This document shows, in pieces, positions 38,182 to 39,952 of a DNA stretch of 39,952 bases; positions within the stretch are counted from its first letter, which is position 1; every line of letters begins with the position of its first letter. The DNA is from a virus, in IMG/VR virus record IMGVR_UViG_3300031772_000100, positions 1 through 39,952 of that record; one strand, given 5' to 3'. Under the pieces are notes generated by a model. That model saw nothing but the letters and a program-made list of their open reading frames with translations, was not told the DNA's origin and ran no database searches. The translations under genes were made by a program, and so were the position numbers.

Positions 38182-38886
38182 TCACCTCCACCCGCGCACG
38201 CGGTAGTCCGATACATCGAAGAGGTCAACATAGCCATCCTCTCGGGTGCCCATCATGCCCATCAGCCGGGAGGTGGCGCGCTCACCCAGGCGGTGGCGTA
38301 GTTGGCGCAGACTCAGATTGGTGGTTATGACTGTCTTGAGTCCCATCTGTGCCCGGCGGTCAAGGAGTCGCCAATAGATGCCCTCAATCCAGCTCAGGCT
38401 CTCTGGCCGCACATGTGCCGTGCCTACGTCGTCCAGAATCAGGGCGTGGGCCATCTTGTATTTGATCAGTATCTTGTCCTCGGTTTCGCCCTCGCCGCTG
38501 TAGCCAGACTGTATTTTGGCAACCAGGTCGGGTTCGGCAACGAGATCGGCAGACAACTGCGCTCGTATCACGCCGGCCAGGTGCGACTTGCCCGTGCCAG
38601 GTGGCCCGGATAGCACCAGGGCGGCCGGGTTGTTCTGGGTCACGAACTCAATCGCCTTCTGTTGTGCTGCTTGCAGCGCCGGGCAGTAAGCGTCGAACCC
38701 GCGCCAGTGGGACTCCGGTATCTTTTTCTGTTCCGCCAAGTAGTCGGTCCAGGTCATCGAGTTCGTCGTCGGCCTGTCGACCAGTCCCAAACGAGCGAGC
38801 CCGTCCTGGTGCGCCTGCTGTAGTGCCTCCAAACGCGCCCTGTTCCGTTCCGTTATCTCGTCCACGTAGCGTTTGATTGGTTCCAT
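38182..38886 (-). CDS. DnaC/IstB-like helicase loader ATPase
   Basis: 234 residues from ATG at 38884-38886 behind GAAGGG. AAA+ domain: Walker A GPPGTGKS (94-101), Walker B LILDDVG (149-155), sensor ITTN (187-190) and an arginine-finger-like R in GERATSRLMG. Loads the replicative helicase on the phage origin. Its first ~79 codons overlap the 3' end of the initiator ORF in another frame. Confidence 0.85.
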   Translation of the reverse strand: MEPIKRYVDEITERNRARLEALQQAHQDGLARLGLVDRPTTNSMTWTDYLAEQKKIPESHWRGFDAYCPALQAAQQKAIEFVTQNNPAALVLSGPPGTGKSHLAGVIRAQLSADLVAEPDLVAKIQSGYSGEGETEDKILIKYKMAHALILDDVGTAHVRPESLSWIEGIYWRLLDRRAQMGLKTVITTNLSLRQLRHRLGERATSRLMGMMGTREDGYVDLFDVSDYRVRGWR

Positions 38887-39589
38887 GCTGCCCTTCTCTA
38901 TGTCCCCATTTTGGCAACGCACTCTTGATAGAGCCCACCGCCTGGCCCAACGCTAGGCCACGTTCTGCCGCCCAGGTGGTGGCTTCCCAGAACTGCGCCG
39001 GGTACGCTTCCAGCAGGTGCGCTACCGTCGCGGCCTGCGTCGGGTTGGCGAATCGCTTGGCGTTGAACGTCGTCAAAAAGCGCCGCTGTTGTTCAGTATA
39101 CGGCTCCGGTTTTGGTTTTGGCGCTGGCGTCGCGGCGCAAGCCGCCGAATCTGAATCTGTATTTGCATTTGCATCTGCATCTGCATCTACATGTGAGGAT
39201 GAGTTAGTCGGGAGTAGGTCTGGAGCAGGTCTAGAGTTAGTCTGGAGTGAAGGGTCGGGGTAGTCTGACTCTGCTTCTTTGCTGGTCTCGCCCTGGTAAT
39301 GAGCGAAGGTTGGCACCCAGAAATAGCGCCGGCCGGCCACCTGATACCGCTCGATCATGCCCCGTTTGGCGTACCATGCCATCGCCTGGGCAATGCGTTC
39401 CTGCGTCACATCTTCCCGGAGAGGCATGAGTTTCGCCTTGATCCATGCGAGGTTGTCTTGCCCGCGCCCCTCCCGATCCAGTCCGAGCGGCAACAACACC
39501 CACAGCAGCCGCGAGAAGTCGTCGGGCATTTCGTTGATATCCAGTGACTCAGTTGCCTTCACCCAGAGTTTCCGGTATTTCGGCATCAT
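38648..39589 (-). CDS. Phage replication initiator (winged-helix, DnaD-like style)
   Basis: 313 residues after GCGGAGGTA. Residues ~1-100: winged helix (RKLWVKATESLDINEMPDDFSRLLWVL, QERIAQAMAWYAKRGMIE, RRYFWVPTFAHYQG). ~100-160: low-complexity linker with HVDADADANAN encoded by hexamer repeats. ~165-230: helical DnaB_2-like part (QQRRFLTTFNAKRF, LALGQAVGSIKSALPKWG). The last ~79 residues share DNA with the loader gene in another frame and are low in structure, so they may be only a stop-free extension. Confidence 0.75.
   Translation of the reverse strand: MMPKYRKLWVKATESLDINEMPDDFSRLLWVLLPLGLDREGRGQDNLAWIKAKLMPLREDVTQERIAQAMAWYAKRGMIERYQVAGRRYFWVPTFAHYQGETSKEAESDYPDPSLQTNSRPAPDLLPTNSSSHVDADADANANTDSDSAACAATPAPKPKPEPYTEQQRRFLTTFNAKRFANPTQAATVAHLLEAYPAQFWEATTWAAERGLALGQAVGSIKSALPKWGHREGQHGTNQTLRGRDNGTEQGAFGGTTAGAPGRARSFGTGRQADDELDDLDRLLGGTEKDTGVPLARVRRLLPGAASSTTEGD
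39148..39192. repeat. Hexanucleotide repeat in the initiator gene
   Basis: Imperfect tandem copies of ATCTGC/ATTTGC run through 39148-39192 and code for an alternating Asp-Ala / Asn-Ala tract. Slippage here would change linker length in steps of two residues without breaking the frame. AT-rich direct repeats inside an initiator gene can also mark the replication origin. Confidence 0.6.
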
Positions 39590-39600
39590 TACCTCCGCGA

Positions 39601-39688
39601 ATCAAAAACGCCCTGCACTTCCTTTGCCAGCAGCTGTCGAGGCCTTCGGCGGGGCGTTTCCGTCCAGGAAATGCAGGGCGCTTTTGAT
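39601..39688 (-). terminator. 23-bp stem-loop in the replication leader
   Basis: Arms 39601-39623 and 39666-39688 pair over 23 bases with two G-U wobbles; the loop is 42 bases. On the minus strand the second arm holds GGGCGTTTTTG, and the stem ends four bases before the GGAGGT of the initiator gene. It can act as a terminator or as a translation block. Confidence 0.7.
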
Positions 39689-39710
39689 ACAAACGCGCTG
39701 CGGGTATTCG

Positions 39711-39741
39711 GTTTGTCGATCGCTTCTGACAAACAGAAGCG
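39711..39741 (-). promoter_or_regulatory. Mutually exclusive hairpins in the leader
   Basis: CGCTTCTG (39721-39728) and CAGAAGCG (39734-39741) make an 8-bp hairpin; GTTTGTC (39711-39717) and GACAAAC (39728-39734) make a competing 7-bp one. Both cannot form at once, the arrangement of an attenuator or switch. No ligand or protein can be named. Confidence 0.45.
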
Positions 39742-39766
39742 CCCCACGAAGGTCCTCGACGCCCAC

Positions 39767-39795
39767 AGTATACACCCCTTCGCCCCGCGTGTCAA
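39767..39795 (-). promoter_or_regulatory. Promoter of the replication operon
   Basis: TTGACA (39795-39790), 17 bases, TATACT (39772-39767) on the minus strand, just after the stop of the coiled-coil gene. The predicted start near 39760 gives a leader of about 170 bases before the initiator ATG. A stop-free frame of ~65 codons crosses promoter and leader but is not called as a gene. Confidence 0.8.
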
Positions 39796-39798
39796 GCA

Positions 39799-39952
39799 TC
39801 ACAGCGCCCTCCATCCTTGCCCACTACCGCCGCAGGCAAGGGATCGCAGACTGGCGCGCGCCTCGTCACGCTCGTTCATCATCCGGCCGGCCCAGTTGTG
39901 GCCGTCATCGCGCTCAGCTATTGCCTGATGATAGTTGCGCGCAAGGTACTCC
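39799..39952 (-). CDS. Large coiled-coil protein, 3' end
   Basis: This is the same reading frame as the gene at 1-1008, entered through the right copy of the terminal repeat. After the repeat the protein adds a short glycine-rich tail (GGSGQGWRAL) and ends at TGA 39799-39801. The stop lies only a few bases upstream of the -35 element of the promoter that serves the replication genes, so this stop marks the end of the early operon. Confidence 0.8.
   Translation of the reverse strand, partial: EYLARNYHQAIAERDDGHNWAGRMMNERDEARASLRSLACGGSGQGWRAL
39827..39952. repeat. Terminal direct repeat, right copy
   Basis: Identical to positions 5-130. Only this copy is followed on the minus strand by the natural 3' end of the coiled-coil gene (stop at 39799-39801), so closing the circle through the repeat restores one intact gene. 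Confidence 0.95.

Noticed and set aside
39602-39814. A 70-codon minus-strand ORF overlapping the end of the coiled-coil gene
   Set aside because: It covers a consensus promoter, two competing hairpins and a 23-bp stem-loop; the sequence is better explained as promoter and leader.
1-39952. CRISPR array, retron or diversity-generating retroelement
   Set aside because: No regularly spaced repeats and no reverse-transcriptase motif were seen in the window.

Overview
The window is a complete or nearly complete temperate siphovirus genome of about 39.8 kb. It carries a tyrosine integrase, a Cro/CI-type repressor, an excisionase-like protein, HK97-type head genes, a terminase, and a long-tail module with tape measure, tail tube and distal tail proteins. 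Positions 5-130 recur exactly at 39827-39952, and one gene reads through this 126-bp repeat, so the molecule is best read as a circle or a circularly permuted/assembly-overlap contig. The host cannot be named from the sequence. GC is high; a GAAC-N4-GTTC (LexA/DinR-type) box suggests a bacterium outside the Proteobacteria, and the style of several small genes reminds me of phages of Chloroflexota, which is a weak inference.

Layout. Almost everything is on the minus strand. (1) From a consensus promoter at 6816-6844 a leftward early operon runs down to position 1, across the junction, to 39799. It holds a ribbon-helix-helix protein, an excisionase-like HTH protein, a Gp3-like recombination directionality factor, a host-range/recombination-style coiled-coil protein, many tiny proteins (two single-pass membrane peptides among them), a PD-(D/E)XK-like nuclease, a frame-disrupted C5 DNA methyltransferase, a zinc ribbon and a large coiled-coil protein. 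(2) A second minus promoter at 39767-39795 with a structured leader drives the replication genes (initiator, DnaC-like loader) and a cluster of short zinc-ribbon and membrane proteins. (3) A third minus promoter at 36720-36748, followed by a very long terminator-like hairpin, precedes the late genes: holin, XhlA-like protein, RlpA-like exported protein, ParB-methyltransferase, terminase small and large subunits, portal-MuF fusion, gp10-like neck protein, protease-scaffold-capsid fusion, beta-helix protein, glycosyltransferases, connectors, tail tube, G/GT chaperones, tape measure, Dit, hub, receptor-binding candidates, and a metallophosphoesterase.

(4) The plus strand holds the lysogeny region: repressor, a LexA-box-controlled operon of a membrane protein and the integrase, then two small unknown genes under a perfect TTGACA-N17-TATAAT promoter with an embedded 9-bp inverted repeat. 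The only other plus-strand gene is an HNH endonuclease inserted between tail genes.

Notable features include a -1 frameshift site (G GGG GGT) for the tail chaperone, an internal ribosome-binding site and ATG inside the protease-capsid fusion, a same-strand overlapping reading frame inside the C5 methyltransferase with its own recognisable signature, a methyltransferase-glycosyltransferase fusion among the virion genes, terminator-like hairpins directly in front of the replication, lysis and capsid modules, and the absence of a recognisable endolysin next to the holin. Starts were chosen from Shine-Dalgarno sequences and from ATGA, GTGA or TGATG overlaps, which link most neighbours. All functional names are from motif reading by eye; no database search was run.
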